From: Sphingomonas sp. 35-24ZXX
GTDB lineage: Bacteria; Pseudomonadota; Alphaproteobacteria; Sphingomonadales; Sphingomonadaceae
DNA: 64,000 nucleotides
Direction of reading: 5' to 3'
NCBI RefSeq assembly: GCF_000786215.1
Contig: NZ_JROG01000009.1
Span: 186,001 to 250,000, forward strand
The notes under the pieces are model-generated. The model searched no databases. It saw only the letters and a program-made list of their open reading frames with translations, and was not told the origin of the DNA. The translations under genes were made by a program, and so were the position numbers. Below, piece by piece: positions 1 through 9,243 of the stretch. Position 1 is the first letter of the stretch, and every line of letters starts with the position of its first letter.

Positions 1-330
1 GGCGTGCGCGCCGAAAACAGCGTCGGCAATCGCACCATCCTCGACATCCTCGATGCCGAACGCGAGTTGCTGAACGCTCAGGTGCAGTTGGTGACCGCGC
101 GGCGCAATGCCTATGTTGCAGGCTTCACGCTGCTGGCCGCGATGGGCCGCGCCGAGGCGCGCGACCTGGGCCTGGACGGCGGCCTGCTGTACGATCCCGA
201 GCTCAACTACGAGCGGGTGCGCGACAAGATCAACGACTGGGATTCGCAACCGAACCCGGTCGCCCAATCGACGCGCACCGTTGACAGCCCGGCGCAAAAT
301 GCCGCACTGATCGGCCCGCCCAACCAGTAA
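1..330 (+). CDS. TolC-family outer membrane efflux protein, C-terminal fragment
   Basis: The frame is open from the first base and ends in TAA, so this is the last 109 codons of a gene that begins before the window. The segment SVGNRTILDILDAERELLNA followed by a VQLVTARRNAYVAGFTLL helix is the typical last coiled-coil helix and final strand of TolC-like outer-membrane factors, which form the exit duct of type I secretion and RND efflux systems. The low-complexity tail rich in N, P and Q after residue 75 is usual for this family in sphingomonads. Which pump it serves cannot be told because the upstream genes are outside the window. Confidence 0.85.
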   Translation, partial: GVRAENSVGNRTILDILDAERELLNAQVQLVTARRNAYVAGFTLLAAMGRAEARDLGLDGGLLYDPELNYERVRDKINDWDSQPNPVAQSTRTVDSPAQNAALIGPPNQ

Positions 331-369
331 CGCGGGCACGGGCTCGAATCGGATCAGGGGCAAACGGGA

Positions 370-807
370 ATGACACGCGACATTGGCGAGCCCAGTCTTG
401 AGGAAATCCTGGCGTCTATCAAGAAAGTGATCGCCGAGGATGGCCGCAAGCCGCGCCGCGCGCCGCCTGCGCGCTCGTCCGCCCCGCTGCGTCAGGAAAA
501 ACCTGCCGACGATATTCTGGAACTCACCGAGAGCGTCGAGCCTGAAGCGCCCGCCTATCAGGACGAAACGCCGCTGGTCAGCCGCGCGGGCGAACGCTCG
601 ATGCGCGAATCGCTGGCGGTGCTCGCAACGCTCACCGAGCCTGGCGTCAGCCCGCAGATCGTCCGCTCTGGCGAGACCTCGCTCGAGGGCATGGTGCGCG
701 AGATGCTGCGCCCGATGCTGGCCGACTGGCTCGACAAGAACCTGCCCGACATGGTCGAGGCTCTGGTGGCCAAGGAAATCGGGCGGATCACCGGCCGCCA
801 CGGCTGA
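370..807 (+). CDS. DUF2497 / PopZ-like polar organizing protein
   Basis: 145 residues. The N-terminus (EPSLEEILASIKKVIAEDG) and the C-terminal segment (LEGMVREMLRPMLADWLDKN, then LPDMVEALVAKEI) are the two conserved blocks of DUF2497 proteins, to which Caulobacter PopZ belongs. PopZ self-assembles at cell poles and anchors the chromosomal centromere and signalling proteins. The middle (residues about 25-85) is acidic and proline-rich, as in PopZ. It lies 39 bp after the TolC-like gene in the same direction. In many alphaproteobacteria a DUF2497 gene sits just upstream of valS; here three other genes separate it from valS, which lies 4.2 kb downstream. Role in polarity is inferred from the family. 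Confidence 0.85.
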   Translation: MTRDIGEPSLEEILASIKKVIAEDGRKPRRAPPARSSAPLRQEKPADDILELTESVEPEAPAYQDETPLVSRAGERSMRESLAVLATLTEPGVSPQIVRSGETSLEGMVREMLRPMLADWLDKNLPDMVEALVAKEIGRITGRHG

Positions 808-897
808 TCGGGACTCGCCCGCCCGCGGCGGTCCTGGTCCATTCGTCGCTGCCATGCGGGCGGTGCGGATCGCGGCGACACGCTGAGGGAGGATGGA

Positions 898-1977
898 ATG
901 TCCGGGCCAAATCGCCGGGAATTCGTGGCAGCAGGGGCGGCCATGGTTGCTGCGCCGCTGATCGGCATGGCGCCAGCGGAACCACAATGGGAAACGCTGC
1001 GGACCGAGGTCTATCCCGGCAAGCGCGATGACATCGTCTTTGTCGATGCACAGCACGGCTGGTACGGTACCGGCAAGGGCGATCTGTTCCGCACCACCGA
1101 CGGTGGCGCAAGCTGGACAAAGGTCGCCAGCAAGCCCGGGACCTTCATCCGCGCGCTGGGCTTTTCTGATGCGCAGACCGGATTCATCGGCAACGTCGGC
1201 ACCGATTACTACCCCGGCGTCGCCGATACCGTGCCGCTCTACCGCACCGATGATGGCGGGGTGAGCTGGACCCCCGCCGACCTTGGCGACAAGACGATTG
1301 CGGGCGTGTGCGCGATCGATGTCCTCACCGTGCGGCGCATCTATCAGGGGCAGTTGCAGCCGCGCGTCGTGGTGCACGCAGCGGGCCGGGTTGGCGGTCC
1401 CGCAGGGCTGCTGCGCTCGACCGATGGTGGCCACAGCTGGCAGGTGATCGACATGACCGCGCATGCCGGCATGATCCTCGATATCCGCTTCTTCGACGAA
1501 CAGACCGGCCTCGTGTTCGCGTCCACCGGCCGCGACCCTGCGACCACCGAAGGGCTGATCCTGCGCACCACCGACGGCGGCGACAGCTGGACCCCCGTCT
1601 ATCGCTCCGGCCGGGCAGCGGAGCTGATCTGGAAGGCCTCGTTCGTCAGCGCCACCGTCGGCTATGCCACGGTGCAGAGCTATGACGAGACGCGCGCGCA
1701 GCAGCTGATCGTCAAGACGACCGATGGCGGGAGAAGCTGGACCGAGCTGCCGATGGTGGAAAATGCCAAGGCACGCCAGTTCGGCATCGGCTTTGTCGAC
1801 GAGGCGCGCGGCTGGGTGGGCACTATGGCGGGCGGGTTCGAAACGCGCGACGGCGGCAAGACCTTTGCGCCTGTGCCGATCGCGCGCGCCGCCAACAAGT
1901 TCCGCATGGTCGCCGATGGCCGGCGCCGCCATGTGTTCGCGATTGGCACCGAGGTCCAGCGCCTGACGATCGGCTGA
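898..1977 (+). CDS. Tat-exported YCF48/sialidase-like Asp-box beta-propeller protein
   Basis: 359 residues. The N-terminus has a twin-arginine signal (NRREFVAAGAAMVAAPL), so export through the Tat pathway to the periplasm is likely. The mature part holds about six Asp-box repeats of the form TxDGGxSWT (for example TTDGGASWT, TDDGGVSWT, STDGGHSWQ, TTDGGDSWT, TTDGGRSWT), the signature of BNR/sialidase-type propellers and of Ycf48-like assembly factors. No sialidase catalytic residues could be recognised, so a binding or assembly role is more likely than glycosidase activity. It is followed by a secreted S9 peptidase in the same orientation, but a functional link is only suggested by position. 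Confidence 0.75.
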   Translation: MSGPNRREFVAAGAAMVAAPLIGMAPAEPQWETLRTEVYPGKRDDIVFVDAQHGWYGTGKGDLFRTTDGGASWTKVASKPGTFIRALGFSDAQTGFIGNVGTDYYPGVADTVPLYRTDDGGVSWTPADLGDKTIAGVCAIDVLTVRRIYQGQLQPRVVVHAAGRVGGPAGLLRSTDGGHSWQVIDMTAHAGMILDIRFFDEQTGLVFASTGRDPATTEGLILRTTDGGDSWTPVYRSGRAAELIWKASFVSATVGYATVQSYDETRAQQLIVKTTDGGRSWTELPMVENAKARQFGIGFVDEARGWVGTMAGGFETRDGGKTFAPVPIARAANKFRMVADGRRRHVFAIGTEVQRLTIG

Positions 1978-2040
1978 ACCGCGCGCACGGTGCGCCAAGG
2001 GCTTTGCGCGCCGCACGGCTTGCTGGTAACAGCTGAAACC

Positions 2041-4095
2041 ATGAGAACCACCGTCATCGCCGCGCTGCTGGCCAGCGCGCTCTCGCCCCTCCTCTTCACC
2101 GCACCCGCCGCCGCACGGCCGATGACCGAGAGCGATCTGGCGACGTTCAACCGGCTCGGTGCGCCCGCCGCCTCATCCGATGGCAAATGGGTGGCGTATC
2201 AGCTGACCAGCACCGATCTGGCGGCAAACAAGCGCAGCACCGGGCTTTATCTGCTCGATATCGCGCGCAAGGACGCGCAGCCGATCGCGATCGCCGATTC
2301 GCCGGGGCACAATGAAAGCGCGCCGGTGTTCGCGCGCGATGGCCAGCATCTGTTCTTCCTCTCCAACCGCTCGGGCAGCACCCAGGTCTGGCGCGTCGCG
2401 CTGCCGACGGGCGAGCCGATGCAGGTGACGATGGCGGCAACCGACATCAGCGGGTTCAGCCTTTCGCCCGATGGCAACAGCATCGCGGTCTGGGCCGATC
2501 TGGCCGAAGGCTGCACGCTCGATGCCTGCCCCGCCAAGGCCAAGTCGCAGGGCACGGGCCGCGAATACGACCGGCTGTTCGTTCGCCACTGGGACAGCTG
2601 GCGCGAGCCCGGCACCTATTCGCGGATCTATGCCTATGCCTTGGGCACCGACGGCAAGGTCGCCGGCCCCGCCCGCAGCATCAGCGGTTTGATCGAGGGC
2701 GATGCACCCAGCAAGCCGTTCGGCGGCGGTGAGGAAATCGCCTGGGCCGCGGACAGCAGCGCCATCGCCTTTGCCATCCGCAAGTCCGATGGCGACGAGC
2801 CGCGATCGACCAATCTCGATATCGTCTGGCAGCCGCTCGCCGAAGGTGCAGCGGCGGTGAACCTGACAGTGGCCAACCAGGCGACCGATTCGCTGCCTGC
2901 CGCCTCGCCTGATGGCCGCTGGCTGGCCTGGGCGGCGATGGCGCGCCCGAGCTATGAGGCCGATCGCATGGTCGTGCATCTGCGCGACATGAAGACCGGC
3001 CAGGTGACCAAGCTCACCGAGGGCTGGGATCGCTCGGCAGGATCGCTGGCCTGGACTGCGGACTCGAAGAGCCTGCTGGTGACCGCGCAGGATGTGCTTG
3101 AGCATCCCGTGTTCCGCATCGATGTGCCCAGCGGCAAAGTTACCCGGCTGACCGAGCGTGGCAATGTGAACAATGTCGTTCCGCTCGCCGGTGGCGCCAT
3201 GCTCTACACGATCAACTCGATCGCCGCGCCCGATGATCTGGTGCTGATGGAGAAGAACGGCCAGACCCGCCGCCTGACCAACGTCAATGCCGACAAGCTC
3301 GCAGCGCTCGATCCGGTGCAGTACGAAAAGTTCAGCTTCCAGGGCGCGAATGGCGATCTCGTCCACGGCCAGATCGTCAAGCCTCAGGGCGCCAAGGGGA
3401 AGCTTCCCGTCGCTCTGCTGGTGCATGGCGGGCCGCAGGGCAGCTTCAACAACAGCTGGTCCTATCGCTGGAACCCGGCGGTGATGGCCGCGCAGGGCTA
3501 TGCTGCGGTCACCATCGATTTCCACGGCTCGACCGGATACGGGCAGGCATTCACCGACAGCATCAACAAGGACTGGGGCGGCAAGCCGCTCGAGGACCTC
3601 AAGCTCGGCATGGCGGCGCTGCCCGGCATCGATGCCGCGCTCGACACCAGCAACGCCTGCGCGCTCGGCGGCAGCTATGGCGGTTACATGATGAACTGGA
3701 TCGCAGGTCAGTGGCCCGACGGCTTCAAGTGCCTGGTGACGCACGCGGGCGTGTTCGATCTGCGCGCGATGGCGTTCGAGACCGAGGAACTGTGGTTCGA
3801 CGAATGGGACCATGGCGGCCCGTGGTGGCAGCGCCAAGATGCGGAGAAGTGGAACCCGGTCAACCATGTCACCGCTTGGAAGACGCCGACGTTGGTGATC
3901 CATGGCGAAAAGGACTTCCGCATCCCCTATTCGCAATCGCTCGCCGCGTTCACCGCGCTGCAGCGCCAGGGGATCGAATCGAAGCTGCTGATCTTCCCGG
4001 ACGAGAACCACTGGGTGTTGAAGGCGCAGAACTCCGTGCAATGGCATCGCAACGTGTTCGACTGGCTGGGGCGGCATCTGAAGGGTGCTAAATAG
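2041..4095 (+). CDS. Secreted S9-family prolyl oligopeptidase / acylaminoacyl peptidase
   Basis: 684 residues from the ATG at 2041, chosen because it begins a clear signal peptide (MRTTVIAALLASALSPLLF, ending AAARP); a GTG 51 bp upstream in frame would put a non-hydrophobic leader before it. The N-terminal half is a beta-propeller (WD40-like PD40 repeats such as FSLSPDGNSIAVW and ASPDGRWLAWAA). The C-terminal alpha/beta hydrolase domain carries the S9 triad: nucleophile in GGSYGGYMMN (Ser545), aspartate in GEKDFRIP (Asp625) and histidine in DENHWV (His657). The enzyme should trim proline-containing or acylated peptides in the periplasm. Sphingomonads encode many such peptidases. Confidence 0.92.
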   Translation: MRTTVIAALLASALSPLLFTAPAAARPMTESDLATFNRLGAPAASSDGKWVAYQLTSTDLAANKRSTGLYLLDIARKDAQPIAIADSPGHNESAPVFARDGQHLFFLSNRSGSTQVWRVALPTGEPMQVTMAATDISGFSLSPDGNSIAVWADLAEGCTLDACPAKAKSQGTGREYDRLFVRHWDSWREPGTYSRIYAYALGTDGKVAGPARSISGLIEGDAPSKPFGGGEEIAWAADSSAIAFAIRKSDGDEPRSTNLDIVWQPLAEGAAAVNLTVANQATDSLPAASPDGRWLAWAAMARPSYEADRMVVHLRDMKTGQVTKLTEGWDRSAGSLAWTADSKSLLVTAQDVLEHPVFRIDVPSGKVTRLTERGNVNNVVPLAGGAMLYTINSIAAPDDLVLMEKNGQTRRLTNVNADKLAALDPVQYEKFSFQGANGDLVHGQIVKPQGAKGKLPVALLVHGGPQGSFNNSWSYRWNPAVMAAQGYAAVTIDFHGSTGYGQAFTDSINKDWGGKPLEDLKLGMAALPGIDAALDTSNACALGGSYGGYMMNWIAGQWPDGFKCLVTHAGVFDLRAMAFETEELWFDEWDHGGPWWQRQDAEKWNPVNHVTAWKTPTLVIHGEKDFRIPYSQSLAAFTALQRQGIESKLLIFPDENHWVLKAQNSVQWHRNVFDWLGRHLKGAK

Positions 4096-4154
4096 TCTCG
4101 GTTGGGCTTGGCATCGGTCGCTAGGCCGCCTAGTTTGATTGCTTAAGGAGTCAC

Positions 4155-4370
4155 ATGATGGCCAGCCAGCCTCCGAGAGTGCGCCCCAGCGATCTGCCAA
4201 CGAAGACCGTCACTGCACCCGATGGCAGCAAGGTGCGGATGAAGGTCGTGCAAGCAGAAAGCCCCAGCCTGCCTTATGACTTGCTTGCCGCGTTCCGGTC
4301 GAATGTTCGGCGAATAAAGGCTGATCAAAAGGCTCAGGCGCGCGCGCGTGAAGACACCCCGGAAGCCTGA
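4155..4370 (+). CDS. Small ORF upstream of and overlapping a zeta-like kinase (putative antitoxin)
   Basis: 71 residues, basic, with no recognised domain. The Shine-Dalgarno AAGGAG at 4145-4150 serves one of two adjacent ATGs (4155 or 4158); 4158 has the better spacing. Its last 23 bases overlap the start of the zeta-like gene, so the two are almost certainly translationally coupled. The helical C-terminus (YDLLAAFRSNVRRIKADQKA) could bind a partner protein. An antitoxin role is inferred only from position and size; no epsilon-like antitoxin sequence is seen. Confidence 0.6.
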   Translation: MMASQPPRVRPSDLPTKTVTAPDGSKVRMKVVQAESPSLPYDLLAAFRSNVRRIKADQKAQARAREDTPEA

Positions 4371-4983
4371 CCGTCCGGTTCTGTGGATAGTAGCCGGGCC
4401 GAATGGCAGCGGCAAAAGTTCGCTTTACAATCGCACCGATATCGAAGGCTGGGGTGGTTCGGTCTGGATCATCAACCCTGACCTGCTGACGGCCAAGATT
4501 GTCGAGCAGGAAGGCTCGGCTATCGACTTAGCCAACCTCGCCGCTGTTCAGCGGATCGAATCCTGGTTGGAAGCCTCGATCAACACCTACCAGACCATCG
4601 GCGTCGAGACCGTCCTGTCTTCGCCCAAATATCTGCGGCTGGTCGATCTGGCGCACGCCAAGGGGTTCATTGTCCGCATGCTTTATGTCGTGCTGGATAC
4701 GGTAGAGGCGCAGTACGAGCGTGTCGCTATCCGGGTCCAAACTGGCGGACATGATGTTCCGCGCGACAAGATTGCTGCAAGGCGTCAGCGCTCTTTCGAA
4801 ATGCTGGCGAAATTCTACGAGAAGCTGGACGACCTGTATATCTTCGATAACTCCGGCGGAGAGCCCGATCTTGCCGCAGCCAAAACGTCGGGCGCTTTGA
4901 CGAAATTGCGCAAGCTGCCTGTCGATTTATCGCCGATCATTGAGGCTGCAGGTATCCCGGTGCTGGATATGTCTCGCAACTGA
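4348..4983 (+). CDS. Zeta-toxin-like P-loop kinase (COG4185-type ATPase)
   Basis: 211 residues starting with GTG. The Walker A motif GPNGSGKSS (residues 17-25) follows a hydrophobic strand, and NPDLLTA lies where zeta toxins carry the conserved substrate-binding Asp block. The blocks [11 protein letters not shown] and [10 protein letters not shown], then [10 protein letters not shown] and IFDNSG, match the zeta-like COG4185 group. Zeta toxins phosphorylate UDP-N-acetylglucosamine and so poison peptidoglycan synthesis; whether this subgroup does the same is not known to me. The gene overlaps a 71-codon ORF by 23 bp, giving a toxin-antitoxin-like layout. Base composition is slightly lower in G+C than that of valS next to it, which fits acquisition. 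Confidence 0.75.
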   Translation: MKTPRKPDRPVLWIVAGPNGSGKSSLYNRTDIEGWGGSVWIINPDLLTAKIVEQEGSAIDLANLAAVQRIESWLEASINTYQTIGVETVLSSPKYLRLVDLAHAKGFIVRMLYVVLDTVEAQYERVAIRVQTGGHDVPRDKIAARRQRSFEMLAKFYEKLDDLYIFDNSGGEPDLAAAKTSGALTKLRKLPVDLSPIIEAAGIPVLDMSRN

Positions 4984-5024
4984 ACTCTTGGAATATAGAG
5001 CGGTTTGCCGCTAATGGCCTGCCC

Positions 5025-7892
5025 ATGACCGACAAGACCGAACTTCCGAAGACATTCGATCCGTCTGCGATCGAGGCCAAATGGTATCCGCATTGGGAGG
5101 AGACGAACGCGTTTCGCCCCGAGCGGCCCGATGCTGCGCCCTATACTATCGTCAACCCGCCGCCAAACGTGACGGGCAGTCTGCACATCGGGCATGCGCT
5201 CGACAACACGCTGCAGGACATCATGATCCGCTACGAGCGGCTGCGCGGCAAGGATGCCTTGTGGGTGGTCGGCACCGACCATGCCGGCATCGCGACGCAG
5301 ATGGTGGTCGAGCGCCAGCTTGAAGCCAAGCAGGACAAGCGCACCAATTACAGCCGCGAGGACTTCGTCAAGAAGGTCTGGGAGTGGAAGGAAGAAAGCG
5401 GCGGGCAGATCACCCGCCAGCTGCGCCGCCTGGGTTGCTCGATGGACTGGTCGCGCGAGCAGTTCACGATGGACCCGCATTTCAGCAAGGCGGTGCTCAA
5501 GGTGTTCGTCGACCTGTACAACCAGGGCCTGATCTATCGCGACAAGCGGCTGGTCAACTGGGACCCCAAGCTCAAGACCGCGATCAGCGATCTCGAGGTG
5601 GAAACCCGCGAGGTTCAGGGCAGTTTCTGGCACTTCCGCTATCCGCTGGCAGACGGCGTGACGCTGGACGACGGCCGCGACCATATCGTGGTCGCCACCA
5701 CCCGGCCCGAGACGATGCTTGCCGATATGGCGGTCGCGGTGAACGGGGCCGACCCGCGCTATGCCAGCGTCATCGGCAAGTTCGTCGAGCTGCCGATCAC
5801 CGGACGGCGCATCCCCATCGTCGCTGACGACCATGCCGATCCCGAGCTGGGGTCGGGCGCGGTGAAGATCACGCCCGGCCATGATTTCAACGACTTCGAG
5901 GTTGGCCGCAGCGCCGGGATTGCGGCGGCGGACATGCTCAACATGTTCGATGCCGAGGCGAAGGTGGTGCAGACCGCCGATGGTCTGATCCCGCCCGAGT
6001 TCGTCGGCGTCGACCGTTTCGATGCGCGTCGCCAAGTCGTCGAGCAGATGAAGGCGCTGGGCCGTCTCGTCCCGCATGTCGTCACCACCAAGGATGGCGA
6101 GACCGTCGAACACGACGCCGAACCGCGCACCATCCAGACGCCTTATGGCGACCGTGGCGGCGTGGTGATTGAACCCTGGCTGACCGACCAATGGTATGTC
6201 GATGCCAAGACACTCGCGCAGCCCGCGATCGAGGCGGTGAAGACCGGCGTGATCGAGATCGTTCCCAAGAGCTGGGAGAAGACGTTCTTCCACTGGATGG
6301 ACAATATCCAGCCGTGGTGCGTGTCGCGGCAATTGTGGTGGGGGCACCGGATCCCGGCCTGGTATGGGTCTGACGGCCAATGCTATGTCGCCGAGACCGA
6401 GGCAGAAGCGCAGGCGCTCGCAGGCGAGAGCGTCACGCTGGAACGTGATGCCGACGTGCTCGACACCTGGTTCTCGTCCGCGCTCTGGCCGTTCGCGACG
6501 CTGGGTTGGCCGGATGCGGAAATGCCCTCTCCCCTCCCGCTTGCGGGAGGGGCAGGTTCAGCATTGCTGAACCGGGGTGGGCCTGAGACGTCACCGGCTG
6601 CCATGCCCACCCCCGCCAATCGGCAAGAGCCGCTTGGCGACCCCTCCCGCCTGCGGGAGGGGAGAGGTTCGCTTCTCGCCAAGCATTATCCCAACGACCT
6701 GCTGATCTCGGGCTTCGACATCCTGTTCTTCTGGGATGCGCGGATGGCGATGATGGGGACGCATTTCATGGGCGCAGCGCCCTGGAAGCAGCTGTATCTG
6801 CACGGCCTCGTCCGCGCCGCCGATGGCGCGAAGATGTCCAAGTCCAAGGGCAATACCGTCGATCCTTTGGGCCTGATCGATCAATATGGCGCGGACGCGC
6901 TGCGATTCTTCATGGCGGCGATGGAAAGCCAGGGCCGCGACATCAAGATGGATGAGCGCCGGGTCGAGGGCTATCGCAACTTCGCCACCAAGCTGTGGAA
7001 CGCCTCGCGCTTCTGCCAGGCAAATGGCATCGGCGCGAGTGCATCGGTTGCCGCGCCTGAGGCGACGCTGGCGGTCAACCGCTGGATCATCGGCGAAGTC
7101 GTGGACACCGTCGCGGCGCTCGACAAGGCGCTGGCGGACCTGCGCTTCGATGCGGCGGCGAACGCGATCTATCACTTCGTCTGGGATCAGTTCTGCGACT
7201 GGTATCTGGAGCTGATCAAGCCGGTCCTCTCCGCCGAGGGCAATGCGGGCGAAGCCGCGGAAACCCGCGCGGTCGCTGGATGGGTGCTCGACCAGATCCT
7301 GGTGATGCTGCACCCGTTCATGCCCTTCATCACCGAAGAGCTGTGGCACGCGCTTGGCGACCGGTCGGGTGATCTGATCCTCGCAGCTTGGCCCGCGCCG
7401 GAAGCGAACGTCGATGCCGACGCCAAGGCGGAGACCGAATGGCGCATCGCGCTGGTTCGCGAAATCCGCTCAGCCAAGAACGAACTCGGCATCGCGCCCG
7501 GCGCACGGCTCAGGGCGTTTGTTCAGGACGCCAATGACCAGACCCAGGTCTGGATCAACGGCTTTTGGAGCGGCGCGCAGAGGCTGGCACGAATCGACTT
7601 TGCCTCGCTGGAAGAGTCCGCTCCCGAAGGCGCCAACCTGCAGATCGTGGTCAACGAGGCGACGTTCGTGCTGCCGCTTGAAGGCATCATCGACATCGCC
7701 GCCGAAAAGGCGCGGCTCGCCAAGGCGCTGGAAGCCGTCTCGAAGGAAGCCAAGTCGCTCGAAGGTCGCCTGTCCAATCCCGCGTTTGTCGAGAAAGCCA
7801 AGCCCGAAGCCGTCGAAAAGGCGCGCGCCGATCATGCGGAGAAATCCGCCGAGGCGGAGCGGCTGTCGGCGGCTCTGGCGCGGCTTGGGTAA
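5025..7892 (+). CDS. valS: Valine--tRNA ligase with an in-frame palindromic repeat insertion
   Basis: 955 residues. Class I synthetase signatures are present: [14 protein letters not shown] (HIGH at residues 54-57) and [12 protein letters not shown] (KMSKS at about 603-607). The editing domain lies between, the anticodon-binding domain follows, and a C-terminal coiled coil ([20 protein letters not shown]) binds tRNA. It charges tRNA-Val and edits misactivated Thr. The odd part is residues about 501-548, a Pro/Gly/Arg-rich segment encoded by a 142-bp palindromic repeat (see separate entry) that splits the conserved passage between [11 protein letters not shown] and [20 protein letters not shown]. 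The reading frame is kept, so the protein is presumably functional with an extra surface loop. Confidence 0.96.
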   Translation: MTDKTELPKTFDPSAIEAKWYPHWEETNAFRPERPDAAPYTIVNPPPNVTGSLHIGHALDNTLQDIMIRYERLRGKDALWVVGTDHAGIATQMVVERQLEAKQDKRTNYSREDFVKKVWEWKEESGGQITRQLRRLGCSMDWSREQFTMDPHFSKAVLKVFVDLYNQGLIYRDKRLVNWDPKLKTAISDLEVETREVQGSFWHFRYPLADGVTLDDGRDHIVVATTRPETMLADMAVAVNGADPRYASVIGKFVELPITGRRIPIVADDHADPELGSGAVKITPGHDFNDFEVGRSAGIAAADMLNMFDAEAKVVQTADGLIPPEFVGVDRFDARRQVVEQMKALGRLVPHVVTTKDGETVEHDAEPRTIQTPYGDRGGVVIEPWLTDQWYVDAKTLAQPAIEAVKTGVIEIVPKSWEKTFFHWMDNIQPWCVSRQLWWGHRIPAWYGSDGQCYVAETEAEAQALAGESVTLERDADVLDTWFSSALWPFATLGWPDAEMPSPLPLAGGAGSALLNRGGPETSPAAMPTPANRQEPLGDPSRLREGRGSLLAKHYPNDLLISGFDILFFWDARMAMMGTHFMGAAPWKQLYLHGLVRAADGAKMSKSKGNTVDPLGLIDQYGADALRFFMAAMESQGRDIKMDERRVEGYRNFATKLWNASRFCQANGIGASASVAAPEATLAVNRWIIGEVVDTVAALDKALADLRFDAAANAIYHFVWDQFCDWYLELIKPVLSAEGNAGEAAETRAVAGWVLDQILVMLHPFMPFITEELWHALGDRSGDLILAAWPAPEANVDADAKAETEWRIALVREIRSAKNELGIAPGARLRAFVQDANDQTQVWINGFWSGAQRLARIDFASLEESAPEGANLQIVVNEATFVLPLEGIIDIAAEKARLAKALEAVSKEAKSLEGRLSNPAFVEKAKPEAVEKARADHAEKSAEAERLSAALARLG
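6526..6667. repeat. 142-bp GC-rich palindromic repeat inserted inside valS
   Basis: The ends are perfect 15-bp inverted repeats: CCTCTCCCCTCCCGC at 6526-6540 and its complement at 6653-6667. Inside lie nested stems: each end forms its own small hairpin (CCCTCCCGC-tt-GCGGGAGGG type), GGTTCAGCA/TGCTGAACC at 6555-6573 is a perfect 9-1-9 palindrome, and GGGTGGGC (6575-6582) pairs with GCCCACCC (6605-6612). Similar CCCTCCCGCNTGCGGGAGGG elements are frequent between genes in sphingomonads; here the element lies within an essential gene and is translated as about 48 residues with no stop codon. Confidence 0.85.
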
Positions 7893-7931
7893 GCGTCCAC
7901 CGCTGCGCCTGCTCGGCGGGGAGCGGCCGTC

Positions 7932-9173
7932 ATGAGCCTGTCCTATGCGCGGCTGCTCGCCCGGCGGATGGTGCGGTCCTTGTGGTTCACGCCTGCGGCT
8001 TATGCGGTGCTGGCGGTCACGGTTCTGCTGCTCGCGCCGGCAGCCGCGGTGCTGCTGCCCGACGAGTTCAACAAGCTGATCGGGCTCGACGGCGTCGACG
8101 ACCTGCTCGGCGTGCTCGCCAACACGCTGCTCGCGGTCGCGATCTTCTCCCTGGGCATCATGGTCTCGTCGCTGCAGGCCGCCGCGTCGGCTGCCACGCC
8201 GCGCGCGCGGCCGCTGCTGATGCAGGATCGCACCGCGCAGAACGCGATCTCGGTGTTCATCGGCGGCTTCATCTTCGCGATTGTCGGCACCGTCGGGCTG
8301 TCGACCAATTATTACGGCGCGCCAGCGCGGGTCATATTGTTCCTCACGACGTGCCTGGTGATCGTCTCGGTCATCTATGCGCTGATCCGCTGGATCGGAC
8401 GGCTGAGCAATCTGGGCGATGTCTCCGAGGTGGTCGACCTGCTGGAGGATGCGGCCGACAAGGCCTTTGCCGAGCTTGCCAGGCGGCCGCTGCTTGGCGG
8501 GGTGGAGCTGACTACGCTGCCTGACGATGGCGTGCCGCTGCGCGCCGAGCGGTTCGGTTTTGTCCAGGCGATCGACGACGCGCTGTTCGCGACGATCTGC
8601 GCCGAGCAGGACGTCGATGTCTATCTGGCCGTGCGCCCCGGAACCTATGTCGATTCGACCACCGTGCTGCTCAGGACATCGAAGCCGCTCGACGAGGATA
8701 GCGCGCGCTCGGTGCGTCAGGCGTTCGTGATCGGCGGCGATCGCACGTTCGAGGCTGATCCCCGCTATTGCCTGATCGTGCTGTCCGAAACCGCGTCGAA
8801 GGCGCTGTCGCCCGGGGTCAATGATCCGGGGACCGCGATCGATGTGCTCGGCACGTCGCTGCGCGTGCTCGCCGGGTGGAGCAGCGCGGCCAGCGAGACC
8901 GCGGCGCGCGTGACCTGCCCCCGGCTGCACGTGCCGCAGGTCCGCGTCGAGGACATGGTGGTGGACGCGTTCCGCTGGATCGCACGCGATGGGGCGGGGC
9001 AGCTCGAGGTGCAGATCCGGTTGCAAAAGGCGCTGGCGTCGCTCGCGGCGCATGATCCCGTGCTGTTCGGCGCGGCGGCGCGCGCGATGTCGCACGAGGC
9101 GTTCGCGCGCGCAAAGACGGGGCTGGCGTTGCCTGCAGATGTCGAGATGCTGGAGAAGTTTGTCCTGAATTGA
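7932..9173 (+). CDS. DUF2254 inner-membrane protein
   Basis: 413 residues. The N-terminal third has four hydrophobic segments (about residues 17-40, 60-82, 103-125 and 135-155) with the conserved DUF2254 blocks DEFNKLIGLDG, VSSLQAAASAATPRA and NAISVFIGGFIFAI. The rest is a soluble domain containing ETASKALSPGVNDPGTA, the best conserved stretch of the family. No biochemical function is established for DUF2254. The start ATG lies 39 bp past the valS stop in the same direction, so cotranscription with valS is possible. Confidence 0.85.
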   Translation: MSLSYARLLARRMVRSLWFTPAAYAVLAVTVLLLAPAAAVLLPDEFNKLIGLDGVDDLLGVLANTLLAVAIFSLGIMVSSLQAAASAATPRARPLLMQDRTAQNAISVFIGGFIFAIVGTVGLSTNYYGAPARVILFLTTCLVIVSVIYALIRWIGRLSNLGDVSEVVDLLEDAADKAFAELARRPLLGGVELTTLPDDGVPLRAERFGFVQAIDDALFATICAEQDVDVYLAVRPGTYVDSTTVLLRTSKPLDEDSARSVRQAFVIGGDRTFEADPRYCLIVLSETASKALSPGVNDPGTAIDVLGTSLRVLAGWSSAASETAARVTCPRLHVPQVRVEDMVVDAFRWIARDGAGQLEVQIRLQKALASLAAHDPVLFGAAARAMSHEAFARAKTGLALPADVEMLEKFVLN

Positions 9174-9243
9174 TGGAAAACGCGGTGGGTGGGGTCGCTC
9201 CACCTCACCCCTTGCCCCGGCGGCCCTCGTTCCCTAAACGTTC

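Noticed and set aside
2173-4200. Long open frame on the minus strand opposite the S9 peptidase gene
   Set aside because: Its translation has no domain or export signal and mirrors the codon pattern of the real gene; G+C-rich codons make stop-free antisense frames common here.
4815-6380. 521-codon antisense frame opposite valS
   Set aside because: The plus-strand product is a clear ValRS with intact motifs; the antisense product is His/Arg/Asp-rich with no recognisable fold.
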